From contig JAAYQG010000105.1 in NCBI GenBank assembly GCA_012519415.1, forward strand, positions 1 to 36,252: DNA of 36,252 nt. Direction: 5' to 3'. The DNA comes from Treponema sp. (GTDB taxonomy: Bacteria > Spirochaetota > Spirochaetia > Treponematales > Treponemataceae). Every line of letters starts with the position of its first letter. Position 1 is the stretch's first letter. Positions 1 through 9,186 of the stretch are shown here, piece after piece. The position numbers were made by a program, and so were the translations under genes. The notes under the pieces are model-generated. The model was not told the DNA's origin. It ran no database searches and saw only the letters and a list, made by a program, of their open reading frames with translations.

Positions 1-233
1 AGAAGAAACTTTGTAAGACTTCGTTCATTTGAGATACAGACAATTTGTACAACATGCCAACCAGCTGGAATTGTCGTAGCTTTCTTAACATCACCAAGAA
101 ATGAACCTTTAGAAAGCATCAATTCATTCAGTCCCAATGTGTACTCCACAATGATTTGCTTTTTATGTGCCTCAGCAAATGCTACACATCCAACAATCAT
201 GACCATCAACAAAATAGCAATAATCTTTTTCAT
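1..233 (-). CDS. small secreted/lipoprotein-like protein, C-terminus cut by window edge
   Basis: Minus-strand reading MKKIIAILLMVMIVGCVAFAEAHKKQIIVEYTLGLNELMLSKGSFLGDVKK... open to the window edge; signal-peptide-like N-terminus with possible lipobox (VGC). Confidence 0.6.
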   Translation of the reverse strand, partial: MKKIIAILLMVMIVGCVAFAEAHKKQIIVEYTLGLNELMLSKGSFLGDVKKATTIPAGWHVVQIVCISNERSLTKFL

Positions 234-243
234 TTTAAGCTTC

Positions 244-333
244 CTAAGCTTTAATGTATTTATTACACTTAAAACAGTACCAGCCTTCTGGTCTGGAATG
301 TATTAAGTATCTTTTACAATATGGACAAATCAT
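244..333 (-). CDS. 29-aa zinc-ribbon-like microprotein
   Basis: Minus-strand ORF MICPYCKRYLIHSRPEGWYCFKCNKYIKA*, two CxxC knuckles; GGAA upstream; 10 nt from the next ORF (1-233). Confidence 0.5.
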   Translation of the reverse strand: MICPYCKRYLIHSRPEGWYCFKCNKYIKA

Positions 334-336
334 AAT

Positions 337-462
337 CTATATTTCCAATTCAATTGTTGTAACTTCTTGGAAATGAATACAAGCTGGAATGTCTTCAATA
401 GATAACTGCTGAACACCTGTTGTAATACCAAGCTTATCTTTGAAATGTATATGTGAAATTAA
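337..462 (-). pseudogene. 5'-truncated ORF remnant
   Basis: 41 open codons ...ISHIHFKDKLGITTGVQQLSIEDIPACIHFQEVTTIELEI* with an in-frame stop immediately upstream and no ATG/GTG/TTG start; stop lies 3 nt before the microprotein ATG. Confidence 0.4.
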
Positions 463-468
463 CTAAAA

Positions 469-1017
469 TTATTCACCGTCAATAGCAACGCCGTGTCGTT
501 TTTGTTGAAATTTTTTTAACATTGCTACTCCATTTTTCTTATCATTATAGATGAAACCGCCATTCCAGTATTCCAGTGCTGCAAAAAGAGCATTTCCACC
601 GTCATGTTCATCACTTTTTTGTGTTCTAAAAGAAACATAAGAAGCTAATTCTTCAAAGTTCTGTGAGTGAAGGCATTCAAGTCTTTTACGGTTAAATTCA
701 TTCCAACGCTCAATATCATTAAAACCTTCACCTTCATCTTCAACAATAAGATGTGCGTGGGTAGGGCTGAAAGAATACCATACTCTAACTTTTTTATTTA
801 TGTCGCAGTTGTTCCCGTGTTTTACGCCGTTCTTGATAACTTCGCTAATTTGTTGCTCAAGAAGGTTTATTTCTTTGATTTCAAGAGGTGCAGACTGAAC
901 TATCAATAACGTAAAATAACGAATTTGACGAAAGTCTGACGGAAATTCTTTATACAACATATTAGATTTGTCAAAGAGAGGATTACTTCCATCGGATATA
1001 AGTTTTTTATTAATCAT
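469..1017 (-). CDS. HATPase_c-fold ATP-binding protein, RsbW/RsbT-like (anti-sigma regulatory factor type)
   Basis: N-box-like ISEVIKNGVKHGNN, G1-like VEDEGEGF, G2-like GGNALFAALEY; adjacent to STAS and PP2C genes. Confidence 0.75.
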   Translation of the reverse strand: MINKKLISDGSNPLFDKSNMLYKEFPSDFRQIRYFTLLIVQSAPLEIKEINLLEQQISEVIKNGVKHGNNCDINKKVRVWYSFSPTHAHLIVEDEGEGFNDIERWNEFNRKRLECLHSQNFEELASYVSFRTQKSDEHDGGNALFAALEYWNGGFIYNDKKNGVAMLKKFQQKRHGVAIDGE

Positions 1018-1050
1018 GTGTTCCTCTTTTATTTTATAAATTATTTTTAT

Positions 1051-1392
1051 TTAATTTTCGTTTATTTGCAACAATGCTTCTTCAACACTATTAGCGATTG
1101 GAAAGTATCCCATAAGTTTAGTCAATTCAATAACTTTTTTGACCGACCCATGAATGTTAGCAATTGATAATTTTAAATTCATCTTTTTTACTGTAGAACA
1201 GATATAAATCAACGCACCAATTCCTGATGAGTCGATATAATCAACTTGTTCAAGATTGATTATAAAATACTGTACGTTCTTTTCAAGCATTTTCATAACC
1301 AGTTCTTTCAGTTTATATGAATTATACAAATCCATCTCACCGTTCACATCGATGATATAAACTTCGCCATTTTTCCTGATTTTCAGTTCCAT
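1051..1392 (-). CDS. STAS-domain anti-sigma factor antagonist (RsbV/SpoIIAA-like)
   Basis: 113 aa, YIDSSGIGALIYI phosphorylatable serine motif typical of STAS antagonists. Confidence 0.9.
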   Translation of the reverse strand: MELKIRKNGEVYIIDVNGEMDLYNSYKLKELVMKMLEKNVQYFIINLEQVDYIDSSGIGALIYICSTVKKMNLKLSIANIHGSVKKVIELTKLMGYFPIANSVEEALLQINEN

Positions 1393-1501
1393 TTATTTGC
1401 TCCTAATTAAATCCAAAGTTATTATAATATATATATAATAAATCACAATTCATTATATGTAAAGCAAAAAACTAACGATATACAATGCAAAAACTCCAAT
1501 A

Positions 1502-3154
1502 TTATTGAATTTTAATAATTAACAATGTTTGGTCATCATGCTGTCTTGCATTGCCGCAAAAGTCTTTTATGCTATTCTTGATTTTTGCGGATATATCAGA
1601 AGCTTTTAGCTTTGCATTTTCAATAATAAGATGCTTTATGCGTTCAACACCATATTGCCTGTTGTTAGAATCAACCGCTTCTATAAGACCGTCTGTGTAA
1701 AGAACGATAATATCACCAGATTTCACAGGAAATTCTTTATCAGTATATATTGTAGATTTATCAACACCGATCGGATCACTTTTTGTTTGAAACGATTTAA
1801 TTTCATTTGTTTCATTATGATAAACTAAAACAGGCGCATTTCCCGCTGTAGCAATCTGAATAATTTTACGTTCTGAATCATAATTTGCAAGTGCAAGGCT
1901 TGCAAAATGATCAATATTGATTTTACCTGTTATGCCGCGATTTGTCCAGGTAAGGATTGTTGCGGCAGTTTGTTGTGTATTTACAATAAGCTGCATTATT
2001 GCACGAATCATTACCATGACAATTAAGGAATTCATACCTTTGCCTGCAACATCGGCTAAAATAAAAGCTATGCGGTCTTTTCTCGATGGAATAATATCGA
2101 AATAATCGCCACAGACACCTTCTGCACTTGTAAAAAAACTGTCAAAAGATGCTCCGGGAATTGTAAACGAGTTTTTTCCATGAATGCTTTTTTGCAACTG
2201 AGATGCAATTTCCGATTCCCTTGTGAGTTCCGAATGTTCTGTAATTTCTTGATAAGAATAAACATTTTGAATAGCACCAGAAGCAAAATTTGTAAGAATC
2301 TGAGCTCTTGAAAATTCTTTATCATTAAATTTGGGGCTATCTGCTTTTCTAGCTAGTGCTAATACTCCTATTACAGAATCTTTAATTATCATTGGGATAA
2401 TAATATAGCTTCCAAGTTTTAAGAAATCCTCCGGTTCATTTTGGAAAAACCTATTATCGTTTAATGGATCTGTTATAAGCTCCGGTTTGCCTGTTGTTGC
2501 GACTATTCCAAAAATTGTTTCGCCAAACGGGAATTGTGCGAATCTAAAACTTGTTTCAACTCTTACAATTTTATGCGGTAAATCTTGTGGCAGTTTATAA
2601 GGCGGCGGAAAAGTACCGGAAAAATTTTTAACTGTAATAACATCATCAAATTCATCAACAAGAAGAATTGCACCGCCGTCAGCTTCAGTTATTTCAATTA
2701 CAGATTTATTAATTGTATCAAGCAGATTTAGAAGACCTTTGTCGTCAGCGAAAGAATCTGAAGCTTTTACCATAAAATCTTTTCCCGCCTCAAGGATAGC
2801 AGATTCCTTCTCTTTGTCCTTTTCAACTTCAGGGTCAAAAACAGGCATATCTTCTTCAACTTGAATATCATCAAACGGTTCGTCGATTTTATGCTGAACA
2901 GATTCTATTTTTTTTCGTGCAAACAAAAGAGTAATACAATAAATTAGAAGTGCAAAACCTAAAAAAACAAAATTTCCAATAAAAAAATATAAAATTGCTC
3001 CTGTTAAAATTACGATACAAGCTATAATTTCAAACATGATGTTGCCATTGTTTGTTTTCTTTTTAGATATAGCTAATATCAATGCAAAAACAACCAAACC
3101 TGCAATTCCTGCAATTAACGCGATAATGGAAAGAATGTCGTTAGTTATGAACAA
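1502..3154 (-). CDS. GAF domain + SpoIIE/RsbU-type PP2C serine phosphatase with N-terminal membrane segment
   Basis: N-terminal TM helices; GAF-like centre; GVCGDYFDIIPSRKDRIAFILADVAGKGMNSLIVMVMIRA and VLYTDGLIEA and ARQHDDQTLLIIK motifs of SpoIIE phosphatases. Confidence 0.88.
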   Translation of the reverse strand: MFITNDILSIIALIAGIAGLVVFALILAISKKKTNNGNIMFEIIACIVILTGAILYFFIGNFVFLGFALLIYCITLLFARKKIESVQHKIDEPFDDIQVEEDMPVFDPEVEKDKEKESAILEAGKDFMVKASDSFADDKGLLNLLDTINKSVIEITEADGGAILLVDEFDDVITVKNFSGTFPPPYKLPQDLPHKIVRVETSFRFAQFPFGETIFGIVATTGKPELITDPLNDNRFFQNEPEDFLKLGSYIIIPMIIKDSVIGVLALARKADSPKFNDKEFSRAQILTNFASGAIQNVYSYQEITEHSELTRESEIASQLQKSIHGKNSFTIPGASFDSFFTSAEGVCGDYFDIIPSRKDRIAFILADVAGKGMNSLIVMVMIRAIMQLIVNTQQTAATILTWTNRGITGKINIDHFASLALANYDSERKIIQIATAGNAPVLVYHNETNEIKSFQTKSDPIGVDKSTIYTDKEFPVKSGDIIVLYTDGLIEAVDSNNRQYGVERIKHLIIENAKLKASDISAKIKNSIKDFCGNARQHDDQTLLIIKIQ

Positions 3155-3236
3155 ATTTATCTCTCTTTCGCAGTAATAACTTTTAGCTTATTCTGCTATT
3201 TTGTTTTTAAAATCTTATCACTCTTAGTTCAAGCAG

Positions 3237-4130
3237 TCAAGATTTTGATTTTTTATTTTTAAAAAAATTGCTGAAAAATCCTATTCCAAACTGTCTTGTA
3301 AAACCGTCTGTAATATCATCAAGCTCAATGTCGCTTCCGAATTTTGCTTTAAGTTCGTCCCAATATTTTATAAGCCAAACATACATATCGCTTGTAGTTC
3401 TGCCTCTGAATTTGCGCATTAGTTTTCGTTTTTTTATAACTGTAACAACAGGGCAGTAAACATTTTCATACCACGAAAGTACCGCATCTGGCATAGATAT
3501 TTCTTCCGTTTTGTCTAAATTAATAAAATATTTATGGGTAAGAATATGATTATATATTACATCATACTGTCCTGCCGTAGAAAAATCAAGCTTCCAAAAA
3601 TCTGTAATATCTCCAAAAGCTGTTTCCATGTAAAAAACTCTTTTTTCGTACTCTATAACTTTTTTTTGAATTTCAGTTCTTGACATACCCGCTTTGAGCT
3701 TAATTTCACTTTTAAGGCTAACAACTTCTGCATCGATACATTCAACACCTTTAGTGCGTGCAACAGAAACACGATGATTCCCGTCTCGCACAAAATAAAG
3801 CCCGCCGATTTCATAAAGCTTTATAGGAGGAAGAATTACATCTGTTAAATGTGCTTCATCAATTCTTGCCCAGCGTGTCTTTAAGTGAATATTTTTAGGA
3901 AAAAAGTGTTTGTCAAAATCATAATATCGACCTTCGCTTCCTGCTATTAAATTTATAGGCACTTCCTGCATTCCAAGATAAACCTCATTTTGAGGTTTGA
4001 GCATTTGTTTGACATCATTGAAAGATAAAAGCTTACTTTCCTCTTGATTTATGAAAGATTGAATTTCATTAAAAAGTGCTTTATTTCTTGCTTTAAAAAA
4101 ATCATCTTCTGTTTGAGCTTTTAAACTCAT
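3237..4130 (-). CDS. ParB/sulfiredoxin-fold-like protein (possibly DUF4032-related)
   Basis: GLYFVRDGNHRVSVARTKG motif typical of ParB/Srx-like domains; C-terminal MRKFRGRTTSDMYVWLIKYWDEL. Confidence 0.55.
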   Translation of the reverse strand: MSLKAQTEDDFFKARNKALFNEIQSFINQEESKLLSFNDVKQMLKPQNEVYLGMQEVPINLIAGSEGRYYDFDKHFFPKNIHLKTRWARIDEAHLTDVILPPIKLYEIGGLYFVRDGNHRVSVARTKGVECIDAEVVSLKSEIKLKAGMSRTEIQKKVIEYEKRVFYMETAFGDITDFWKLDFSTAGQYDVIYNHILTHKYFINLDKTEEISMPDAVLSWYENVYCPVVTVIKKRKLMRKFRGRTTSDMYVWLIKYWDELKAKFGSDIELDDITDGFTRQFGIGFFSNFFKNKKSKS

Positions 4131-4182
4131 AAAATCTCCTGTAAGTACAAATAATGTTTTATATTAAAATTAAAAAATCGAA

Positions 4183-4866
4183 TTATTTAAATTTTTTAGA
4201 ATCAATCTCCAATATATAATGACTGAATGCATTTATAATAGTTGTATTTTCAAATTGTGAAACACGTGTATCTTGTATATCATATAAATGAATATGACCA
4301 TGAATCATATAAGCCGGTTTAAATTTTTCAAGAAACCATCTGTAGCATTTGAAACCTCTATGGCATGGATCTTTTCTATCATGTATTTCAAACGGGGGAG
4401 TATGTGTTAAAAAAATATCAAGATAGCGTCCATATTTTAGTTTATTGAGAATCAAGCGAGGAACCATAAACATAAGCTTTATAAACATTTGTCTATCTGT
4501 ATATTGATTAAGTCCGTTATTATATCGTATTGAGCCTGATGCACCTGCAATAAGAATATTGTTTTCTATTCTTGCTGTTTTAAAACCTACATAATGCGCA
4601 CCATGGAAATGAGAGAGTTTACATGATTCGTAAGGTTTGTAACTTTCCATTGGAAAAGCATTTCTATGATAAAATGCAAAATCTTTCAAGTTGTGATTTC
4701 CAAAAATAAAATACGCAGGCTTGTTCAATGTTGAAACAATAAAATCTACATATTCCATTGGTAAATCGCCGGCACATAAGATAATATCAATATCATTAAA
4801 ATATTCTTTTGCGGAACTACTATACACTAACGGATCTATTTGGTCTGAAACACAAAGAATTTTCAT
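4183..4866 (-). CDS. calcineurin-like metallophosphoesterase
   Basis: CAGDLP, FIFGNHN, LTHTPP, IHGHIH motifs in order. Confidence 0.85.
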   Translation of the reverse strand: MKILCVSDQIDPLVYSSSAKEYFNDIDIILCAGDLPMEYVDFIVSTLNKPAYFIFGNHNLKDFAFYHRNAFPMESYKPYESCKLSHFHGAHYVGFKTARIENNILIAGASGSIRYNNGLNQYTDRQMFIKLMFMVPRLILNKLKYGRYLDIFLTHTPPFEIHDRKDPCHRGFKCYRWFLEKFKPAYMIHGHIHLYDIQDTRVSQFENTTIINAFSHYILEIDSKKFK

Positions 4867-4869
4867 ATT

Positions 4870-6243
4870 TTAGCCTGCATTAGCAAGTAGCGTATCAAGC
4901 TTTTGCTTGTCAATTAATTCAAACGGTCTTCCGTCAGCAAATTTTAATGCCGGACTTGTGAACCCTGCTGTTGTGCATATAATACAATTGCTAATGTTTC
5001 TTTTTTTCATATTTTCCAAAGTTCTTCTTAAAAAATTTTCATCAATGGGGGTATTTTCCCTGAAAAAATATAAAAGTGTTTGTTGAACACGATTATTCTT
5101 CCATTCATCTTTGTTTGTTTTTTCAGTCTGAGGAACTGCTGTTATAGAAACACCGCCTCTTTCGGATTGAGTATCAGTCGCAGTTAGTTTGAAAACCGAA
5201 GCAGTAAGAGTTTGACATAAAAAACTAAATTCTGTAACCGAGCTTGTTAGATAATCTTTCATAAGATCGTTTGTTTGAATATCCTGATATTCTGCAAGTT
5301 TATTATTTACATCTTTAAAGTTGCGTTTTACTTTTGATATTAATTCCCATTGTTTTATAGCATTATCTAAGTTACGCATTTTTTCATAACAGAAAGCAAG
5401 ATAATATCTGGAATATATTGTTTCGATAGAATCATTTGCTTGAGAAACACTTACAGCCCGTTCAAGTTCAATAGTTGCTTTTTCATAACTTTTGACTTCA
5501 ATATAACAAAGACCTCTTTCAAGAAAAGATCGTTGTTTATAAACAGGGTCGCGTAATGATTTTTCAAAAGCGTTAATTGCTTCTGAAAATGCTCTTTCGG
5601 TTTTTAAAATTTTTCCAAGATGATAATAGTATTGATATGCTCTTGGGTTTAGTTTTATGGCATATTCAATTTCTTTTTTTGCTTCAACGAATTGTTTTGT
5701 TTTAAAAAAAATAACGCCAAGGGCAGAGTGAGCGTCGGCATTTTTATCATTTATTTGAATTGCAAGTTTATAGTATTTAAATGCTTGTTCTATTTTTTCA
5801 CGCTTTTCAAATAAACGCCCTGCTTGATAAAAATTATCATCATTATTCGGTTCTTGTTTTGTAAGCATGAGATATTCTTTTAGTGCTTCTTCATGTTGTT
5901 CGTAATGTTCATAAAGTTTTGCAATATCATGACGAAAATCTATTTCAGAGAAGCCTACGGCGAATTCTGCATTTTTATTAAGATAATCAAAAACTTGCAT
6001 AGCAATGTCATACTTTTTGTCTGCAATATAAGCTTTGCCTAAATAATAGTGTGCAAGAGCATTGCTGTTATCCTTTTGAACGAGGCTTTTCCCAAGTTTA
6101 ATAGCCGCTGTGTAATTTCCTTCTTTTGTAAGTCTAGCAATTTCTTCTGTACGTCTGGGGGTAATAGTAGACTTTATTATAAAGAATAATATCAATGCGG
6201 CAACAATTGAAATTGCAATAACGGGAATTAGCGTAGGATTCAA
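4870..6243 (-). CDS. membrane-anchored TPR protein with Mrr-like restriction-endonuclease-fold C-terminus (apparently degenerate)
   Basis: N-terminal TM (IPVIAISIVAALILFFII), multiple TPRs, C-terminal RNISNCIICTTAGFTSPALKFADGRPFELIDKQKLDTLL resembling the Mrr_cat C-terminal core. Confidence 0.7.
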   Translation of the reverse strand: MNPTLIPVIAISIVAALILFFIIKSTITPRRTEEIARLTKEGNYTAAIKLGKSLVQKDNSNALAHYYLGKAYIADKKYDIAMQVFDYLNKNAEFAVGFSEIDFRHDIAKLYEHYEQHEEALKEYLMLTKQEPNNDDNFYQAGRLFEKREKIEQAFKYYKLAIQINDKNADAHSALGVIFFKTKQFVEAKKEIEYAIKLNPRAYQYYYHLGKILKTERAFSEAINAFEKSLRDPVYKQRSFLERGLCYIEVKSYEKATIELERAVSVSQANDSIETIYSRYYLAFCYEKMRNLDNAIKQWELISKVKRNFKDVNNKLAEYQDIQTNDLMKDYLTSSVTEFSFLCQTLTASVFKLTATDTQSERGGVSITAVPQTEKTNKDEWKNNRVQQTLLYFFRENTPIDENFLRRTLENMKKRNISNCIICTTAGFTSPALKFADGRPFELIDKQKLDTLLANAG

Positions 6244-6477
6244 ATTGACCTCCTGAACACACGTTAAGCTTAATTGGTTTATTGCAATATGTCAAATAGG
6301 CTTTCGAGTAAGAATAAGAGTTAATAATGTAAAATAAATGTTATGTAACAGTTGTAATAATCTTTTGTTTTTTTTTGCAGGACAAAATGGAATTTGTAAA
6401 TTTTATATTTTAATGTTTTATTTTATAAGCACAAAATATAAAATAATTTCAAATTAAATATAACGGAGAAAATCATA

Positions 6478-7005
6478 ATGGAAAAAAATATTAAAATATT
6501 TTTAATCACTGTTTTGATTGCAGTTGGAACATTTAATTGTTTTGCTTCTGAATTATATGAAAGAGCATTTTCAGCATATAAAAATAACAGACCTAAAGAA
6601 GCTCAAAGTTTATTTTTGCAAGTACTTGAAGCTGAAGGGGAAGATGCATCTGTTTATAATTATCTTGGAGTTACTTATTATCAAACAGGCGATTATGAAA
6701 AATCAATAGAAGCTTTTGTAAAGGGAACATCAGTGCCGTTTGCAAATAGAGCGATGCTATATTTTAACGCCGGAAATTCAGCATTTGCATTAAATGATTT
6801 TGTTCGTGCTGAAAAATTTTATACAAGTTCAATAGCAGCAGATAGTAAATATTCTTCTGCATATTTAAACAGAGCAAATACACGTGTAAAAACAGAAAAA
6901 TATAAAGATGCACTCGTAGATTATGAATCATATCTTAAACTTGTGCCGGACTCATTGCAGAAAGATTCGATAGAAGCAATGATGAGAATGCTTGAAAAAC
7001 AATAA
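6478..7005 (+). CDS. exported TPR protein
   Basis: Signal peptide MEKNIKIFLITVLIAVGTFNCFAS then TPR repeats (AYKNNRPKEAQSLFLQVL..., VYNYLGVTYYQTGDYEKSIEAF). Confidence 0.8.
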   Translation: MEKNIKIFLITVLIAVGTFNCFASELYERAFSAYKNNRPKEAQSLFLQVLEAEGEDASVYNYLGVTYYQTGDYEKSIEAFVKGTSVPFANRAMLYFNAGNSAFALNDFVRAEKFYTSSIAADSKYSSAYLNRANTRVKTEKYKDALVDYESYLKLVPDSLQKDSIEAMMRMLEKQ

Positions 7006-7092
7006 ATCATCAAAGATTCACCTAAAAATAGCGAGGCGATACCACATTGGTGCAAATTAAAAATCAATGGTAAAATTCGTGCGGAAAATCGT

Positions 7093-8334
7093 TCATTGCA
7101 AAAGTTTTTCACATTCAGCTTTGAGTTTTTTTATGCGAAGTTCTGTAGCTTCGTTTCTGTTTAGTCCAACACGGATAATGCGTAGGTTCTGTGTAAAAGA
7201 TTTAATCGTGCTTTGGGTAAAAACTGTTGAACTTGAAGAAAAAACGCAGTTTTTCCCGCTTATCCACAAATCGCTTTCAAACGAGATTCTTTCGGGAATA
7301 TCAATTAAAATGTTGTAAAGTTCAGTTTCTGCATATTCTGCAAGTTTCATTTCTGCATTTGTGCGTTTTTCAAGATTTTCAAGTGCAAGATGATTCTCAT
7401 TAGTTTCGTCAAAGGGAATTTCTGCAATAATGCGAAAAAGATTGTGATTTTTAAGTTGTTCCGAACAAGATTTTTCTGCAAAATTTTTTGATGAAATCAA
7501 TGAAAAGATTGATGAGTCATCAAGTGAATACAATTCTTCTGGACAAATCAGATTTTTCTGCAATGCCGCAAAAATAGTTTTTTTCATCATTGCTGTTGCA
7601 ATACGCACATTTTTATGCCAGTAAACAGCCCTGTACATCATATATTTTGAAAAAAGCACATGTTCAACAGATATAATTCCTGTAAAATCAAGACAAATTC
7701 CCATTTTCTTGTTAGGTTCAAGTCTTGAAAGAATGTAGTCTGTATCTTGAATTCCATAAGGAACGCCACAATAATATGCATCTCTGTTAAGATAATCTAG
7801 CTTGTCAGGGTCAAGAACACCAGACAAGAGCATTCGGAAAAAGATTGTTTCATCATCACAAATTGAATTGCTGTGTTTTACTATTGCGGCTGTCTGTTCC
7901 GGATCTGCTCCTGTTTTTGAGATTAACGTTTTAAGAGGTTCGGATAAAATAAGAGAACTTGATAAATCTTCATGATCTTTTAGCGGCAATTCTTTTAATG
8001 AATGTGTGTATGGAAAATGCCCAATATCATGGAAAAGTGCAGCTGCAAGAAATGACGAACAACCTTGTTTTGTAACCCATTGAGTTGCACCTTTTTCACA
8101 TAAAGCATTAAGAAGTCTAAGAGCAACATGATAAACTCCAAAAGAGTGGCTTGCTCGTGTGTGTGTTGCTCCCGGATAAATTAATGATGTTGGCCCAAGT
8201 TGTTGGATATTCCATAACCGTCTGAATGCTTGTGTTTTTGTAGCATTCATAAGAGGTTCTGTAAGATATATATGATGCCATATCGGATCGCGCACCGCTT
8301 CCGTCAATTTAAATAATTCTGAAAATACAATCAT
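7093..8334 (-). CDS. HD-domain phosphohydrolase (dGTPase/SAMHD1-like family)
   Basis: FRRLWNIQQLG...HTRASHSFGVYHVA...AALFHDIGHFPYTHS...DYLNRDAYYCG motifs. Confidence 0.85.
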   Translation of the reverse strand: MIVFSELFKLTEAVRDPIWHHIYLTEPLMNATKTQAFRRLWNIQQLGPTSLIYPGATHTRASHSFGVYHVALRLLNALCEKGATQWVTKQGCSSFLAAALFHDIGHFPYTHSLKELPLKDHEDLSSSLILSEPLKTLISKTGADPEQTAAIVKHSNSICDDETIFFRMLLSGVLDPDKLDYLNRDAYYCGVPYGIQDTDYILSRLEPNKKMGICLDFTGIISVEHVLFSKYMMYRAVYWHKNVRIATAMMKKTIFAALQKNLICPEELYSLDDSSIFSLISSKNFAEKSCSEQLKNHNLFRIIAEIPFDETNENHLALENLEKRTNAEMKLAEYAETELYNILIDIPERISFESDLWISGKNCVFSSSSTVFTQSTIKSFTQNLRIIRVGLNRNEATELRIKKLKAECEKLLQ

Positions 8335-8469
8335 GTTTTATAAATTAAGGCGAGATTATTCCATATGTCAAGCTACTTTGTAAAACTTGCACAAATCAAG
8401 AACAATCCCAAAAAATCCAAACTGGAAACTCCCACTATTTAATTTATCTATCTTGTGATAATATAAAAT

Positions 8470-9186
8470 ATGTTTTGTAAATTATTCTGCAAACGCAAAA
8501 GCGGTTCTAATCGTTTAAATTCAAAGCTTTGTCGTTTTTTTTATAATTATATATTCAAGGTAAAATATTATTTTTCTAATCTGTTTTATATAAAAATTGT
8601 TTTATTTTCTTTATTTGTTGTTTGCTTTTTTAGTTCTTGTTTTGAGGAAAAAGTTGTTTTTAGTGCGACAGAATCTACAGTAAAAGAAACTTTTGACAAT
8701 ATGCTTAAAGAAAAAAAGTGGCAAACCGAACTTGAGTCACCTGATAAATATATTTTAAAAATTTCAGAAATTAATTCTCCGTTACCAGAAGGAACGCTTG
8801 CGATTTTGCCACGAAAAGATATTTATCCGTCTTATAAAGATTTCGGTTTGCTAGATACTTCAAAATTGGAAAATTCGCTTCTAAAAATGCTTGATGCTTT
8901 TTTTTATAAAGCTACTCTTGTTGCAAAAGAAGAGCGTATTATTGATACAAAATTTTTAGATCCGTCTTATCCATTTTTGAGTGCGATTTTTGAACCGTTT
9001 TTTAAGGAACTTCCTGATATAGTTCAAATAATTTATGGTGAACCTGCGTTTATAGATGATGTCATTGAAATTCCGATTAGATTAAACGGCATGAAAAATT
9101 ATACAGATTTGCTAGTTTATGTTTTAAAAGATAATGATATATGGTATATTGAGCAGATAGTTTTTGGAGAGCAAATAAATGAATGA
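8470..9186 (+). CDS. hypothetical lipoprotein
   Basis: Hydrophobic segment ending in lipobox-like FFSSC followed by a soluble domain; overlaps the next ORF by 8 nt. Confidence 0.6.
   Translation: MFCKLFCKRKSGSNRLNSKLCRFFYNYIFKVKYYFSNLFYIKIVLFSLFVVCFFSSCFEEKVVFSATESTVKETFDNMLKEKKWQTELESPDKYILKISEINSPLPEGTLAILPRKDIYPSYKDFGLLDTSKLENSLLKMLDAFFYKATLVAKEERIIDTKFLDPSYPFLSAIFEPFFKELPDIVQIIYGEPAFIDDVIEIPIRLNGMKNYTDLLVYVLKDNDIWYIEQIVFGEQINE

Noticed and set aside
1421-1442. TA-rich run (atatatatataataa) upstream of the STAS gene
   Set aside because: Short low-complexity stretch expected in an AT-rich intergenic promoter region; no clear repeat-driven function.
7020-7092. Possible dispersed repeat (ATTCGTGCG-type) shared with ~15030-15050 in inverted orientation
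   Set aside because: Only a 9-mer core matches; flanks differ, so chance similarity cannot be excluded.
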